From DASWJQ01 sp036397095 (GTDB lineage: Bacteria > Chloroflexota > Anaerolineae > Anaerolineales > E44-bin32): DNA of 64,000 nt. Below, in pieces: positions 39,641 to 49,313 of this stretch. The stretch is from assembly GCA_036397095.1 (NCBI GenBank), contig DASWJQ010000195.1, forward strand, positions 1 through 64,000. Reading direction: 5' to 3'. Position numbers and translations under genes: made by a program. Every line of letters starts with the position of its first letter. Position 1 is the first letter of the stretch. A model generated the notes under the pieces. That model was not told the origin of the DNA, searched no databases, and saw only the letters and a program-made list of their open reading frames with translations.

Positions 39641-42123
39641 GCGCCAAACGCAAGGGCGGCAGGAAGACGGCCAGCCGGCGGAGCAAGCCCAGGATCAAGG
39701 CGGGTGAACCACTGGCACCCGAGTTGCTCTACCAGGCGGTCGATCTAGACAGCCTGAAATTCGAATCAACCGAAGACCTGAAAGACTTCAAGGGCGTGCT
39801 TGGCCAACCGCGGGCCGTCGAGGCCGTCGAGTTTGGGGTCGAGATTGATGCCGAGGGCTACAACCTGTTCGCCCTTGGTCCGCCCGGCACCGGCAAACAC
39901 TCACTGCTCGAATCCTTTTTCGCTGGGCGGGCCCAAACCAAGCCCATCCCCGACGATTGGTGCTATGTCAACAACTTCGAGCAGCCGCACAATCCGCATG
40001 CCATCCGGCTGCCGGCCGGGCGCGGTGCGGTCTTCGTCAAGGACATGGATAGCCTCGTCGAAGAAGTGCAGACGGCGCTGGAGACCGCCTTCGAGGGCGA
40101 GGAATACCAAAACCGACGCCACGAAATCCAGGAAAAGGTTCAGTCCGAGCAGGAGAAGGCGCTCGACAAGCTGCGCGAGCGGGCCGACGCCGAAGGCTTC
40201 ACCCTGCTGCGGACGCCGTCCGGGCTGGGGTTTGCCCCGGTGAAGGACGGCGAGGTCGTCGAACCGGACGCCTACAACGATCTGTCCGAAGAAGAACGCC
40301 AGGCAATCGAAGGCAAGGTCACCAAGCTCCAGTCGGAACTGCAGCGCCTGATGCGCCAGCTGCCGCGCTTGCAGCGGGAAGCGCAGGAAAACCTGCGTCA
40401 ACTCAACAAAGAAATCGCCCACCTGGCCGTCGGCGGTTTGATCGAAGAGCGCAAGGGCAAGTACGAGGACCTGCCCGTCGTCGTCGGTTATCTGGAAGCG
40501 GTCGAAGACGACATCATCGAGAACGTGCGCGATTTCCTGCCCCAAGACGAGAGCGACGGGCAATCGTCGGGCGAGGCAATGTTGACATCCTTCGGCGTCA
40601 GCCGCGGCCAATTGGCCCGCCGCCGCTACAAGGTCAACCTGATCATCGACCACAGTCAGTCGGAGCACGGCCCGGTGATCACCGAGGACAACCCGACATA
40701 TGCCAATTTGATCGGGCGTGTCGAGCACGTACCGCAAATGGGTGCGCTGCTGACCGACTTCAACCTGATCAAGGCCGGTGCACTGCACCGGGCCAACGGC
40801 GGGTACCTGCTGCTCGACGCCCGCAAGGTGCTGCTCCAGCCGTATGCCTGGGAGGGCCTCAAACGTGCCTTGCATGCGCAAGAGATCCGCATCGAGTCGC
40901 CGGGCCAGGCCTACGGGCTGATCACCACCATTTCGCTCGAGCCCGAGCCGATCCCGCTCGACGTCAAGCTGGCGCTGGTGGGTGACCGCAGTCTGTATTA
41001 CATGCTCGACGCCCTCGACCCCGAGTTCGGCACCCTGTTCAAGGTGATGGCCGACTTCGACGGCTCGATGGACCGCGACCGGTCGAGCCAGCGCAGCTAT
41101 GCCCGGCTGCTGGCGCGCCTCGTTCGCAAGGAAGGGCTGCGGCCTTTCAAGAAGGACGCCATCGGCCGCGTGATCGAGCGCAGCGCCCGCATGGTGGGCG
41201 ACTCGGAGAAGCTGTCCACCCAGATGCGTCTGATCACCGACCTGTTGCGCGAGGCCGACTATTGGGCCGGCCACAATGGCAACGGCATGGTGACGGCGGC
41301 CGACGTGCAGAAGGCGCTGGATGCCAAGATCCACCGGGCCGACCGGCTGCGCGAAAAGTCGCAGGAATCGATCCTGCGCCAGACAATCCTGATCGACACC
41401 AAGGGCGAGAAGGTCGGCCAGGTGAACGGCTTGTCGGTCATGATGCTGGGCGATTTCGCCTTTGGCCGGCCAAGCCGCATCACCGCCCGGGTGCGCATGG
41501 GATCGGGTGAGGTCGTCGACATTGAACGCGAGGCCGAGCTGGGAGGCCCGCTGCACGCCAAGGGCGTGATGATCCTGGCCGGTTTCCTGGGTGAGCGCTA
41601 TGCAGAACAGCAGCCGCTCTCGTTGTCGGCCAGTCTGGTCTTCGAGCAAACCTACGGCGGCATCGAAGGTGACAGCGCCTCCTCGGCCGAACTGTACGCA
41701 CTGCTCTCGGCCATTGGTGACCTGCCGCTGCGCCAGTCGCTGGCCGTCACCGGCTCGGTCAACCAGCGCGGCGAGGTGCAGGCGATCGGCGGCGCCAACG
41801 AGAAGATCGAAGGCTTCTTTGATATCTGCCAGCAACGCGGCCTGACCGGCGAGCAGGGCGTGCTCATCCCGACGGCCAACGTCAAGCACCTGATGCTGCG
41901 CCAGGACGTGATCGACGCCGTCAAGGCCGGCAAGTTCCATGTCTATCCCGTCGAGACGGTGGACCAGGGGATCGAGCTCTTAGCCGGTCTGCCGGCCGGC
42001 AAGCGCGGGGCGGATGGCGAATACCCAGCGGACAGCGTCAACGGCCGGGTGCAAGCAGCCATCACCCAACTGGCCGAACGGCGCCAGGGCTTCCTGCACC
42101 CGGACGGGCGCGAGCCATCCTGA
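39637..42123 (+). CDS. Lon-related ATP-dependent protease
   Basis: An 828-residue protein of the LonB-like, Lon-related putative protease group. Walker A GPPGTGKHSLLE is near residue 75; a long coiled-coil insertion runs about 140-270; the AAA lid and sensor follow (LVGDRSLYYMLDALDPEFG); the S16 protease domain has the catalytic Ser in EGDSASSAELYAL and the Lys in IGGANEKIEGFF. It would degrade unfolded or regulatory proteins in the cytoplasm. GTG start overlaps the thioesterase gene. Confidence 0.9.
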   Translation: MSAKRKGGRKTASRRSKPRIKAGEPLAPELLYQAVDLDSLKFESTEDLKDFKGVLGQPRAVEAVEFGVEIDAEGYNLFALGPPGTGKHSLLESFFAGRAQTKPIPDDWCYVNNFEQPHNPHAIRLPAGRGAVFVKDMDSLVEEVQTALETAFEGEEYQNRRHEIQEKVQSEQEKALDKLRERADAEGFTLLRTPSGLGFAPVKDGEVVEPDAYNDLSEEERQAIEGKVTKLQSELQRLMRQLPRLQREAQENLRQLNKEIAHLAVGGLIEERKGKYEDLPVVVGYLEAVEDDIIENVRDFLPQDESDGQSSGEAMLTSFGVSRGQLARRRYKVNLIIDHSQSEHGPVITEDNPTYANLIGRVEHVPQMGALLTDFNLIKAGALHRANGGYLLLDARKVLLQPYAWEGLKRALHAQEIRIESPGQAYGLITTISLEPEPIPLDVKLALVGDRSLYYMLDALDPEFGTLFKVMADFDGSMDRDRSSQRSYARLLARLVRKEGLRPFKKDAIGRVIERSARMVGDSEKLSTQMRLITDLLREADYWAGHNGNGMVTAADVQKALDAKIHRADRLREKSQESILRQTILIDTKGEKVGQVNGLSVMMLGDFAFGRPSRITARVRMGSGEVVDIEREAELGGPLHAKGVMILAGFLGERYAEQQPLSLSASLVFEQTYGGIEGDSASSAELYALLSAIGDLPLRQSLAVTGSVNQRGEVQAIGGANEKIEGFFDICQQRGLTGEQGVLIPTANVKHLMLRQDVIDAVKAGKFHVYPVETVDQGIELLAGLPAGKRGADGEYPADSVNGRVQAAITQLAERRQGFLHPDGREPS

Positions 42124-42125
42124 CC

Positions 42126-42977
42126 ATGAGCCAAGCGCCGGTAGGTCAGGACGGCCCGACCGTCCGCCGTATTCTGGTGGGGATCGACGCCTCGCCCAGC
42201 AGCCTGGCGGCGCTGGAGACGGCCCTCAACCTGGCGGTCGAGCAGAACGCCCAGGTGGAGGGCTTGTATATCGAGGACCTGAACCTGGTGCGGCTGGCCC
42301 AGCTGCCCTTCGCCCGGGAAGTGGTCCACGTTACGGCCCAGGTGCGCACCTTTGCTTTGAAGGACTTGGAGCGCCAGTTGCGGGCCCAGGCCGACCGGGC
42401 GCGCGGCGCCATCGCCGAGCAAGCCGGCCGGCGCGGCGTGCGCTGGCGCTTCGAGGTGGCACGCGGCGACATTGCCCGCGAACTGCTGCGGCGAGCCGAT
42501 GAGGCCGATCTGGTGATCCTGGGGCGGTCGGGCTGGTCGGGCAGCCATGCGTTGGGTTCGACGGCCCAAGCCGCGCTGCTCATGGGCCAGCGGCCGACGA
42601 TGCTGCTCCAGTTTGACGCCCGTCTCAACCGCTCGGTTGGCGTGGTCACCGACGGATCGGAATTCGGCCAGCGGGCGCTGCAGGCCGCCGCCGACCTGGC
42701 CCAGCGCCACGAGCGCGGGCTGCATGTCTTCGTGCTTGCGCCCGATCCGGCCAGCGCCGAAGAACTGCGGGCCGAGCTGGCGGCGGCCATGCAAGCCCGC
42801 CAACTGGCCGCCACATTCGAAACGCTGCCGGCCGAAGGTTGGCAGCGCCAACTGCGGCGGGCGGTGGCCGACCGGGATTGTCTGCTGGTACTGCCGGTCA
42901 GGCTGACCGGCGTTGCGCCCGAGGCGCTGCTCGAGCTGGCTAACCGGCTGAGCTGCCCACTGTTCATCGTCCGCTGA
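42126..42977 (+). CDS. Universal stress protein (tandem UspA domains)
   Basis: A 283-residue protein. Domain 1 (about 14-162) starts RRILVGIDASPSSLAALE and ends with GRSGWSGSHALGSTAQAALL, a nucleotide-binding G-x2-G-x9-G-like loop. Domain 2 (about 168-283) starts SVGVVTDGSEFGQRALQAA and is more divergent. It begins 2 bp after the lon-like gene's stop. Role in stress survival is general to the family. Confidence 0.85.
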   Translation: MSQAPVGQDGPTVRRILVGIDASPSSLAALETALNLAVEQNAQVEGLYIEDLNLVRLAQLPFAREVVHVTAQVRTFALKDLERQLRAQADRARGAIAEQAGRRGVRWRFEVARGDIARELLRRADEADLVILGRSGWSGSHALGSTAQAALLMGQRPTMLLQFDARLNRSVGVVTDGSEFGQRALQAAADLAQRHERGLHVFVLAPDPASAEELRAELAAAMQARQLAATFETLPAEGWQRQLRRAVADRDCLLVLPVRLTGVAPEALLELANRLSCPLFIVR

Positions 42978-42995
42978 CATCCGAGACGAGATCTC

Positions 42996-43997
42996 ATGCT
43001 GCTTGATGCCGGCCTGGTGCCGGACAGGCTGTCCCAGGTCCCAGAACTGGCCCGTCAGGCCGAAGCCTTTGGCTTCGACGGTGTGTGGACCAGCGAGACT
43101 CAGCATGACCCGTTCCTGCCGCTGGTCCTAGCCGCCGAGCACAGCCAGCGGTTGACGCTGGGCACGGCCGTCGCTATTTCGCTGGCGCGCAGCCCGATGA
43201 CGGTGGCCTACACTGCCTGGGACCTGGCGGGCGCTTCCGCCGGCCGCTTCATTCTGGGCCTGGGCACGCAGGTGCGGGCCCACATCCGGCGCCGCTTTGG
43301 CATGCCCTGGCCCGAGTCGCCGCCGGCCCAACAGCGCGAGTTCGTCGAGGCCCTGCGCGCCATCTGGCGCAGCTGGTCGGATGGCGATCCGCTCGACTTC
43401 CGCGGCCAGTACTACAAGCTGACCCTGATGACCCCCTTCTTTCGCCCGCCGCCAATTGACTCGCCTGCCGTTCCCGTCTACCTGGCGGCAGTCAACCCGG
43501 GGTTGGCCCGGCTGGCCGGCGAGGTGGCCGATGGGCTGCATGCCCACCCGCTGCACACGGCCGACTACCTGCGTCAGGTGGTGCGGCCGGCCATCGCCGC
43601 CGGCGCCGAGACCGCCGGCCGTGATCCGGCGCAGGTGGCGCTGTCGGTGACCGCATTCGTTGTTGAAGATGAAAACGAAGCCGGCGAAGTCCGGCGCCAA
43701 ATCGCCTTCTATGCCTCGACGCCGGCCTATCGGCGTGTGTTGGCCCTTCACGGTTGGGAATCGGTTGGTGAACGCTTGAGCCAGCTGGCCCGTCGGGGCC
43801 AATGGGCGGCGATGGGCGCCGAGGTGCCGGACGACATGCTGGAACAGGTGGCGGTCGTGGCGCCGGCCGAGGAACTGGGCGCCGCCCTGCGCCGGCGCTA
43901 TCAGGGCCTGGCCGACCGGTTGACGATCTACCGGCCGTTCCGGGCCGGCGAGCGTGACGAGGATTGGCGCCGGCTGCTGGCAGGGTGGCAATCATGA
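42996..43997 (+). CDS. Luciferase-like (LLM class) oxidoreductase
   Basis: A 333-residue TIM-barrel protein of the bacterial-luciferase/F420-dependent class: GFDGVWTSETQHDPFLPL, LTLGTAVAISLARSPMTVAY, AGRFILGLGTQVRAHIRRRFGMPW, and PVYLAAVNPGLARLAGEVADG. Either FMN or F420 is possible; the GxGTQVRAHxxRRFG motif is frequent in F420-type members. Substrate unknown. It overlaps the next gene by 4 nt. Confidence 0.88.
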   Translation: MLLDAGLVPDRLSQVPELARQAEAFGFDGVWTSETQHDPFLPLVLAAEHSQRLTLGTAVAISLARSPMTVAYTAWDLAGASAGRFILGLGTQVRAHIRRRFGMPWPESPPAQQREFVEALRAIWRSWSDGDPLDFRGQYYKLTLMTPFFRPPPIDSPAVPVYLAAVNPGLARLAGEVADGLHAHPLHTADYLRQVVRPAIAAGAETAGRDPAQVALSVTAFVVEDENEAGEVRRQIAFYASTPAYRRVLALHGWESVGERLSQLARRGQWAAMGAEVPDDMLEQVAVVAPAEELGAALRRRYQGLADRLTIYRPFRAGERDEDWRRLLAGWQS

Positions 43998-45079
43998 TCG
44001 TGGATGGGCACGAAGACCTGGCCTGGAACATTGAGACCTTTGGCCGCGATTACACACGCTCGGTCGAGGCCACCAGGGCGCTGGAGGCCGGCGGCCCGAC
44101 CGTCGAGCACAACGGGCAGGCGCTGCTCGGTTGGCCCGATTGGATCGAGGGCCAGGTTGGGCTGACCTTTGCCGTCCTGTTCGCCAGCCCTAAACGCTGG
44201 CAGATGGGTGCGTGGGATCACGTCATTTACGAGGACAGCGCCCAGGCCCACTGGCGCTACTGGGGCCAGCTCGATCTGTATGAGCGGCTGGCCGACGACC
44301 ACCCCGACAAGTTCCAGTTGATCACCAGCCAGACCGGCCTGGCGACGCACCTGGCCGCCTGGGAGGCGAAGGCGGACCAACGCAAGTTGGGCTGGCTGCT
44401 GCTGATGGAGGGCGCCGACGGCGTGCGGGCGCCGCAGGAACTGGAAGAATGGTACGGGCGCGGCCTGCGCATCGTCGGGCCGGCTTGGGACCGCACCCGC
44501 TATGCCGGCTCGTGCTACGACCCCGGCCCTTTCACCCATGAGGGCTTTGCCTTGCTCGAGGTGATGGCCCAACTGGGCATGCTGCTCGATGTCAGCCACT
44601 TGTCCGACGAAGCCGCCCGCCAGGCGGTCGACCGCTACCCGGGCTCCTTGCTGGCGTCGCACGCCAACGTCCGCCGGCTGGTGCCCCACAGCAGGTACCC
44701 CGAGCGCCATTTGCATGATGATGTCATTGGCGGCCTGGTCGAGCGCGATGCCGTCATCGGTGTCGTGCTGGCCAACAAATTTCTCAAGGACGGCTGGCAG
44801 CCCGGCGATCCGCGTGAGCTGGTGACGATCGAGCACGTGGTTGACCACATCGACGCCATCTGCCAGCTGGCCGGCGACGCCCGGCATGTGGCCCTCGGCT
44901 CGGATTTCGACGGCGGCTTTGGCCTGGATCAGGTGCCCGTGGGGCTGGACAGCATTGCCGACCTGGGCAAGATCGGCCAGGCCCTGTTGGCCCGTGGCTA
45001 CCAGGAAAGTGATATGCTAGGGGTCCTTGGAAACAACTGGATCCGCCTGCTGGAGCGAGCCCTACCCCCGTCGGATTGA
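43994..45079 (+). CDS. Membrane-dipeptidase-family (M19) zinc peptidase
   Basis: A 361-residue metal-dependent hydrolase of the renal dipeptidase family: HxD in VDGHEDLAWN near the N-terminus, MEGADGV, LLDVSHLSDEA, ASHANVRRLVPHSR and LGSDFDGGFGLD near the end. It would cleave dipeptides. ATG 43994 overlaps the preceding stop (ATGA). No signal peptide, so cytoplasmic. Confidence 0.92.
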   Translation: MIVDGHEDLAWNIETFGRDYTRSVEATRALEAGGPTVEHNGQALLGWPDWIEGQVGLTFAVLFASPKRWQMGAWDHVIYEDSAQAHWRYWGQLDLYERLADDHPDKFQLITSQTGLATHLAAWEAKADQRKLGWLLLMEGADGVRAPQELEEWYGRGLRIVGPAWDRTRYAGSCYDPGPFTHEGFALLEVMAQLGMLLDVSHLSDEAARQAVDRYPGSLLASHANVRRLVPHSRYPERHLHDDVIGGLVERDAVIGVVLANKFLKDGWQPGDPRELVTIEHVVDHIDAICQLAGDARHVALGSDFDGGFGLDQVPVGLDSIADLGKIGQALLARGYQESDMLGVLGNNWIRLLERALPPSD

Positions 45080-45573
45080 TGCCGCTTAGCCCGCTGACTA
45101 CCCGCCAATCCCGTTGGGCCCGCTATTGGATGACGCTGGCCCTGCTCGGCCTGCTGCTGTTTTTGGTCGGCGTCGAGCCGGATTTCATCGGCATGGACCG
45201 CAGCCCGGTGGTGGGCTTCGTCCAGATCGGCGTCTGGCTAGTGGGCCTGGGGCTGCTGCTGTTGAGCGGCACGCTGGCGGTGCGCGTCATCCGCAACGGC
45301 CATCCCAACAGTCTGCGGGCCGACATTGGCCTGCGCCTGGTGGCCACCGGCTACGTGCTGGCGGCGGTGGCCTCGCTGGCCGACTTCATCTCGATCGGCG
45401 CCCACCGCATGCCGTTTGTCTACTTTGGCCCGGTGCAGACGCTGGGCCTGGTGATCGGCATCGTCACCAGCCTGCTGGGGGTGGCGCTCTACTGGCCCTA
45501 CAGTGCCCACCGAACCCAGCCGCAGGACGCCGGTTCCGGCGGCCCGCTGCTGGCCGGTTCGTCCGGCGATTGA
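45079..45573 (+). CDS. Integral membrane protein, 164 aa
   Basis: Four predicted membrane helices (YWMTLALLGLLLFLVG, VGFVQIGVWLVGLGLLLLSG, GYVLAAVASLADFISIG, TLGLVIGIVTSLLGVALYWPY) and a hydrophilic C-terminus. ATG 45079 shares a base with the dipeptidase stop. No domain recognised. Confidence 0.7.
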   Translation: MPLSPLTTRQSRWARYWMTLALLGLLLFLVGVEPDFIGMDRSPVVGFVQIGVWLVGLGLLLLSGTLAVRVIRNGHPNSLRADIGLRLVATGYVLAAVASLADFISIGAHRMPFVYFGPVQTLGLVIGIVTSLLGVALYWPYSAHRTQPQDAGSGGPLLAGSSGD

Positions 45574-45631
45574 AATCTGAGATCGTCTGATCTAATATAG
45601 GAAGACCTCGTTCGGCCCATGTGAGGGGGAC

Positions 45632-46300
45632 ATGGCGCAAACGACACCCGATCCACCCCAAACGACACCAGCCTGGCCAAGCGCCGTCCGTTCGCGCGCT
45701 CCTCTTTATTTGCTTTTGGCGTTTTTGCTAGCCTTGCTGGCTGGCATTGCCACCTACCTGTACCTGGAAGACATCCGCCAGCGCAGCATAGCCACCACCG
45801 AGGCCATCGTAGCCTTGGTCGAGCTGCGGCCGGGAGCGGCGATCCAGGCGGAACAAATCGAGGCGCGCGCCGTGCCCCCTGGCATCCTGCCAACAGGTGC
45901 GTTGGTCACAGCAGAGCAAGTGAGCGGCCGGGTTGTGGTTAACCCGGTCGCACCCGGCGAGATCATCCTGGAGCGAGACTTGGCAGGCAGCGGTGGCGGG
46001 GGTCTTTCGGCTCGCCTACCGGACGGGCGCTGGGCAATGGTACTGCCCGCAGGTTGGCTCGTAACACCCCTGCCGGAACTGGATCGGGGTGACCGCTTGG
46101 ATCTCTTGGCCTACGCCGTCAGCCAGCCCGCCGAGACGGCCGGGGTGGTCGTCGAAGCGGTCGAGATTCTGGTGGCGCCAAGCAGCGGCGGGGGCAATCA
46201 AGTCACGCTCGCCGTGACGCTGCAAGAGGCGATCGCCGTTGTCTACGCCCGGGCGAATGGGTTTCAGCTGTTGCCTCTGCTGCGACCACGAGGCGGGTGA
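45632..46300 (+). CDS. cpaB: Flp/Tad pilus assembly protein CpaB (SAF domain)
   Basis: A 222-residue protein with one N-terminal membrane helix (APLYLLLAFLLALLAGIATYLYL), then a SAF domain (VALVELRPGAAIQAEQIEARAVPPGILP) and the RcpC/CpaB domain (GGLSARLPDGRWAMVLPAGWL, VTLAVTLQEAIAVVYARA). It opens the Tad operon. In Proteobacteria CpaB works with the secretin, of which there is no sign here. Confidence 0.88.
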   Translation: MAQTTPDPPQTTPAWPSAVRSRAPLYLLLAFLLALLAGIATYLYLEDIRQRSIATTEAIVALVELRPGAAIQAEQIEARAVPPGILPTGALVTAEQVSGRVVVNPVAPGEIILERDLAGSGGGGLSARLPDGRWAMVLPAGWLVTPLPELDRGDRLDLLAYAVSQPAETAGVVVEAVEILVAPSSGGGNQVTLAVTLQEAIAVVYARANGFQLLPLLRPRGG

Positions 46301-46303
46301 GGG

Positions 46304-47014
46304 ATGCCCACCATCCTGCTTGTTGGCGCCAAAGGCGGTGTCGGCACGTCGATGCTGGCCGCCGGTCTGGCGCGAACGCTTGCCCGCCGGCAGCCGGTTC
46401 TGTTGGTTGATGCTGTCCGGGTTGCTGGCATCGCTGACCTGCTCCTTGATGTGCCGGTCGCACACGACTGGTCCGATCTGCTGCGGCTGGCCCCGGAGCT
46501 AACCGGCCGGCACCTGGCGGCCGTCGCCATTGAAGCCGGGCCCAACCTGCGCCTGCTGGCGGCGCCGGCTGACTGTGGTCCGTCAATGACGGGAGAACTC
46601 CTCACTTCTCTGGCCGGCCTGGGGGGGTTCGTGCTGGTTGACACCGAGCGATCGGCCATCAGACCCCAGGGAGCCCTGGCCGGGCTTGCCGACCATCTTT
46701 TGCTGGTTACGACGACCGACCCGGGTGCGCTGCGCGCTGCCCGCCGGTTGGCCGACGAATGGCCGCCGGCGGTTCGGCAGCGAGCCGGGTTGGTTGTGAA
46801 CCAGTGGTCAGCAGGGACCCCGCTTACGCCAGAGCAGTTGGCGGGCGGTTGCCAGTTGCCGCTGGCGGGCGTTATTCCGGCTGCCGAGCACCTGGCGTTT
46901 AACAAAATTCACTTTGGCCAAGTGAGTGGAAGCCAGCGGACCTGGGGGCCGGCTGTCGAGGCTCTGGCCACGCGAGCCGCTCGTGCGCTGGCGTCGGAGG
47001 CAGCCAACGCATGA
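46304..47014 (+). CDS. tadZ: Tad locator ATPase TadZ/CpaE-like
   Basis: A 236-residue ParA/MinD-type protein with a deviant Walker A AKGGVGTSMLAAGLA, in which the second Lys of KGGVGKT is replaced by Thr, as in many TadZ/CpaE ATPases. Further MinD-like segments are VLLVDAVRVAGIADLLLDV and FVLVDTERSAI. There is no separate receiver domain. It overlaps tadA by 4 nt and probably positions the secretion machine. Confidence 0.85.
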   Translation: MPTILLVGAKGGVGTSMLAAGLARTLARRQPVLLVDAVRVAGIADLLLDVPVAHDWSDLLRLAPELTGRHLAAVAIEAGPNLRLLAAPADCGPSMTGELLTSLAGLGGFVLVDTERSAIRPQGALAGLADHLLLVTTTDPGALRAARRLADEWPPAVRQRAGLVVNQWSAGTPLTPEQLAGGCQLPLAGVIPAAEHLAFNKIHFGQVSGSQRTWGPAVEALATRAARALASEAANA

Positions 47015-48225
47015 AGGATCGTCGGGAGCATTCCTCTCAAGACGACCGTCAGCCCGGTGCGGTCGAGGCCTGGCTTCACCGGACCATCATCGACCAGTTG
47101 GAAGGCGCCCTTGAGCCGGGCGATCTGGCAGCGGTGCCCGACAAACCCGCATTGGCGGCACACGCCCACCGAATTCTCGCTCGGCGCAATCTGCTGTTGA
47201 CCGAATCCGAGCTTGAAGATCTGGTCCGAACGGTGGTCGATCGCATCGACGGGCTTGGCCCATTGCAGCCATTGCTCGACGACCCTTCAATCACCGAGAT
47301 CATGGTCAATGATCCCGACCATGTGTTCATCGAACGTGACGGGGTTCTTGTGCACACCGATGTGCACTTGGCCGACGACCAACATCTGTTGCACATCATC
47401 GATCGCATTGTCGGACCCATCGGCCGGCGGATTGACGAGGCCTCGCCGTTGGTCGATGCCCGCCTACCCGACGGCTCGCGCGTCAACGCCATCATCCCCC
47501 CGTTGGCGGTTGGGGGACCGGCGCTCACCATTCGCAAGTTCGGTGGCGACCCGTTTACCCTGGAGCGGCTCGTTAGCCTGGGGACGGTCAGCCAGCAGAT
47601 GGCCCGCTTTCTGGACCGCTGCGTGCGGCAGCGGTTGAGCGTGATCATTTCAGGCGGGACCGGCTCAGGCAAGACCACAACGCTCAACGCCCTCAGTCTG
47701 TGCATTCCGGCCGGGGAGCGGCTCATCAGCATCGAAGATTCGGCTGAATTGCAGCTGCGCCATAGCCATTGGATTTCGCTCGAATCCCGTCCACCAAACC
47801 TTGAAGGAGAAGGTGAAGTCAGCATCCGGCGCCTGGTGCGCAACGCCCTGCGGATGCGCCCCGACCGGATCATCGTGGGAGAGGTTCGGGGCGAAGAAGC
47901 ATTTGACATGCTGCAGGCAATGAATACTGGTCATCGCGGTTCGCTGACAACCCTGCATGCCAATTCTCCGTCGGATGCGTTAACCCGGCTCGAGTCGATG
48001 GTCTTGATGGCCGGCTTTGAAATCCCGGTCAGCGCCATTCGCCGCATGATCGGCGGCGCTGTGGATTTGATCGTCCAACAAGACCGCCGGGCCGATGGCC
48101 GACGCGTGTTGACTTCGATCACTAGGCTGCGCAAACGCACGCCCGAGAGCCTGGAATTGGTTCCACTCTTCAGATTTGACCCCAAGCAAGGAGTCCACCA
48201 GGATTTGATGGGTGGGCTTGGATGA
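47011..48225 (+). CDS. tadA: Secretion ATPase TadA/CpaF
   Basis: A 404-residue type II/IV secretion ATPase. Walker A SGGTGSGKTTTLNAL near residue 215, Asp box LISIEDSAELQL, Walker B RMRPDRIIVGEVRGEEAFD, and His box NTGHRGSLTTLHAN. The N-terminal domain has LQPLLDDPSITEIMVNDPDHVFIERDG, described by its ends LQPLLDD and VFIERDG. It powers pilus or pseudopilus assembly. Confidence 0.95.
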   Translation: MKDRREHSSQDDRQPGAVEAWLHRTIIDQLEGALEPGDLAAVPDKPALAAHAHRILARRNLLLTESELEDLVRTVVDRIDGLGPLQPLLDDPSITEIMVNDPDHVFIERDGVLVHTDVHLADDQHLLHIIDRIVGPIGRRIDEASPLVDARLPDGSRVNAIIPPLAVGGPALTIRKFGGDPFTLERLVSLGTVSQQMARFLDRCVRQRLSVIISGGTGSGKTTTLNALSLCIPAGERLISIEDSAELQLRHSHWISLESRPPNLEGEGEVSIRRLVRNALRMRPDRIIVGEVRGEEAFDMLQAMNTGHRGSLTTLHANSPSDALTRLESMVLMAGFEIPVSAIRRMIGGAVDLIVQQDRRADGRRVLTSITRLRKRTPESLELVPLFRFDPKQGVHQDLMGGLG

Positions 48226-49313
48226 GGATGAGGCGTACGGCATTACGCGGGTGGGGGACCTCCAGCCTGGCATCGCTCCTGCTGATGGCAGCAGTCACGA
48301 CGATTGCCTACTGGAACCGGGATCAGTTGGTGGCCTGGCACACTGCCGAGCCGCATCTGATGGTCGCCCTGGTGATTGGCGCCTTCGTGTGGCTGCTCGC
48401 CGGACTTGGATTGCTCGGTTATGAGCGATCCATCATTGGTCGGGCGTGGCGAGCAAGACTGGTGGCGCGAGCCGGCTATGCCGAGCAGGCCATGGATTCC
48501 CCTGTTCGTCGCTGGCGCCGACGAGTTGGGGATCCCCTCGAGTTCCTGACTGGCCCGCTGTTGCGCACTGCTTGGGGACGAACGAGGAGCGCCGAATGGC
48601 AGTCGGCCGGTTTCGGCGACCGAGCCTCTCGCTATTTGCTGCTCTTGGGGAGCGCGTTGGTCGTTGGAGCCCTGGTGGGGTATGCGCTGGCTGGTCCGCT
48701 ACTGGGACTGGCCTTTGGCCTGACTCTGCCGCTGGCACCAGGCAGTTGGGTCAGGCGCCGGGCCATCGCAGCCGAGCGGCGCTTCGACGAGCTGTTGCCG
48801 GAGGCCCTGGATGCCATCGCCTCGGGCCTGGCTGCTGGGCTGGCATTTGAAGGAGCCGTCGGCTATGCAGCCACTGAACTACCGAAGCCAGTGGCAGCCA
48901 GGTTGGCTCAACTTGCCCGACGTCTGTCCCTGGGGATGCCCGTCGATGAAGCCCTCGATCGGTTGCTTGAAGAACAACCCGGCGAACAGTTGGCATTGAT
49001 CGTAGAAGCCATCCAATTGCAGCGCAGGCTTGGTGGCAACCTCATCGAGTTGCTCAAGGAGATGGCCGGCTTGATTCGTGAGCGGATCGAGTTGGCCAAG
49101 GAAGTGCGGGCCGTAAGTGCGCAAGGGCGACTGTCGGGCAGCGTAATTGCTGGACTGGTTCCGGTGTCGGCGGGCATCCTGCTCTTGTTCAACCCGCGCT
49201 ACATCGACGTGTTGTTCGAGACGTTGCTCGGACAAGTGCTCTTGGTCATTTCATTGCTATTGCTGCTTGCGGGGTGGGCAGTGATGTCCATGCTCATTCG
49301 AAGGGCGGTGTAG
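48222..49313 (+). CDS. tadB: Tad inner-membrane platform protein TadB
   Basis: A 363-residue T2SS-F family protein: two N-terminal helices, a further hydrophobic pair near 145-180, the T2SSF domain (EALDAIASGLAAGLAFEGAV, GMPVDEALDRLLEE, RRLGGNLIELLKEMAGLIRERIEL) and two C-terminal helices. It overlaps tadA by 4 nt and is followed directly by tadC. Confidence 0.92.
   Translation: MRMRRTALRGWGTSSLASLLLMAAVTTIAYWNRDQLVAWHTAEPHLMVALVIGAFVWLLAGLGLLGYERSIIGRAWRARLVARAGYAEQAMDSPVRRWRRRVGDPLEFLTGPLLRTAWGRTRSAEWQSAGFGDRASRYLLLLGSALVVGALVGYALAGPLLGLAFGLTLPLAPGSWVRRRAIAAERRFDELLPEALDAIASGLAAGLAFEGAVGYAATELPKPVAARLAQLARRLSLGMPVDEALDRLLEEQPGEQLALIVEAIQLQRRLGGNLIELLKEMAGLIRERIELAKEVRAVSAQGRLSGSVIAGLVPVSAGILLLFNPRYIDVLFETLLGQVLLVISLLLLLAGWAVMSMLIRRAV

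Noticed and set aside
39901..41940. Long minus-strand open frame (679 codons) opposite the lon-like gene
   Set aside because: It is the antisense of a clear AAA/S16 protease; its translation is low-complexity with no domain.
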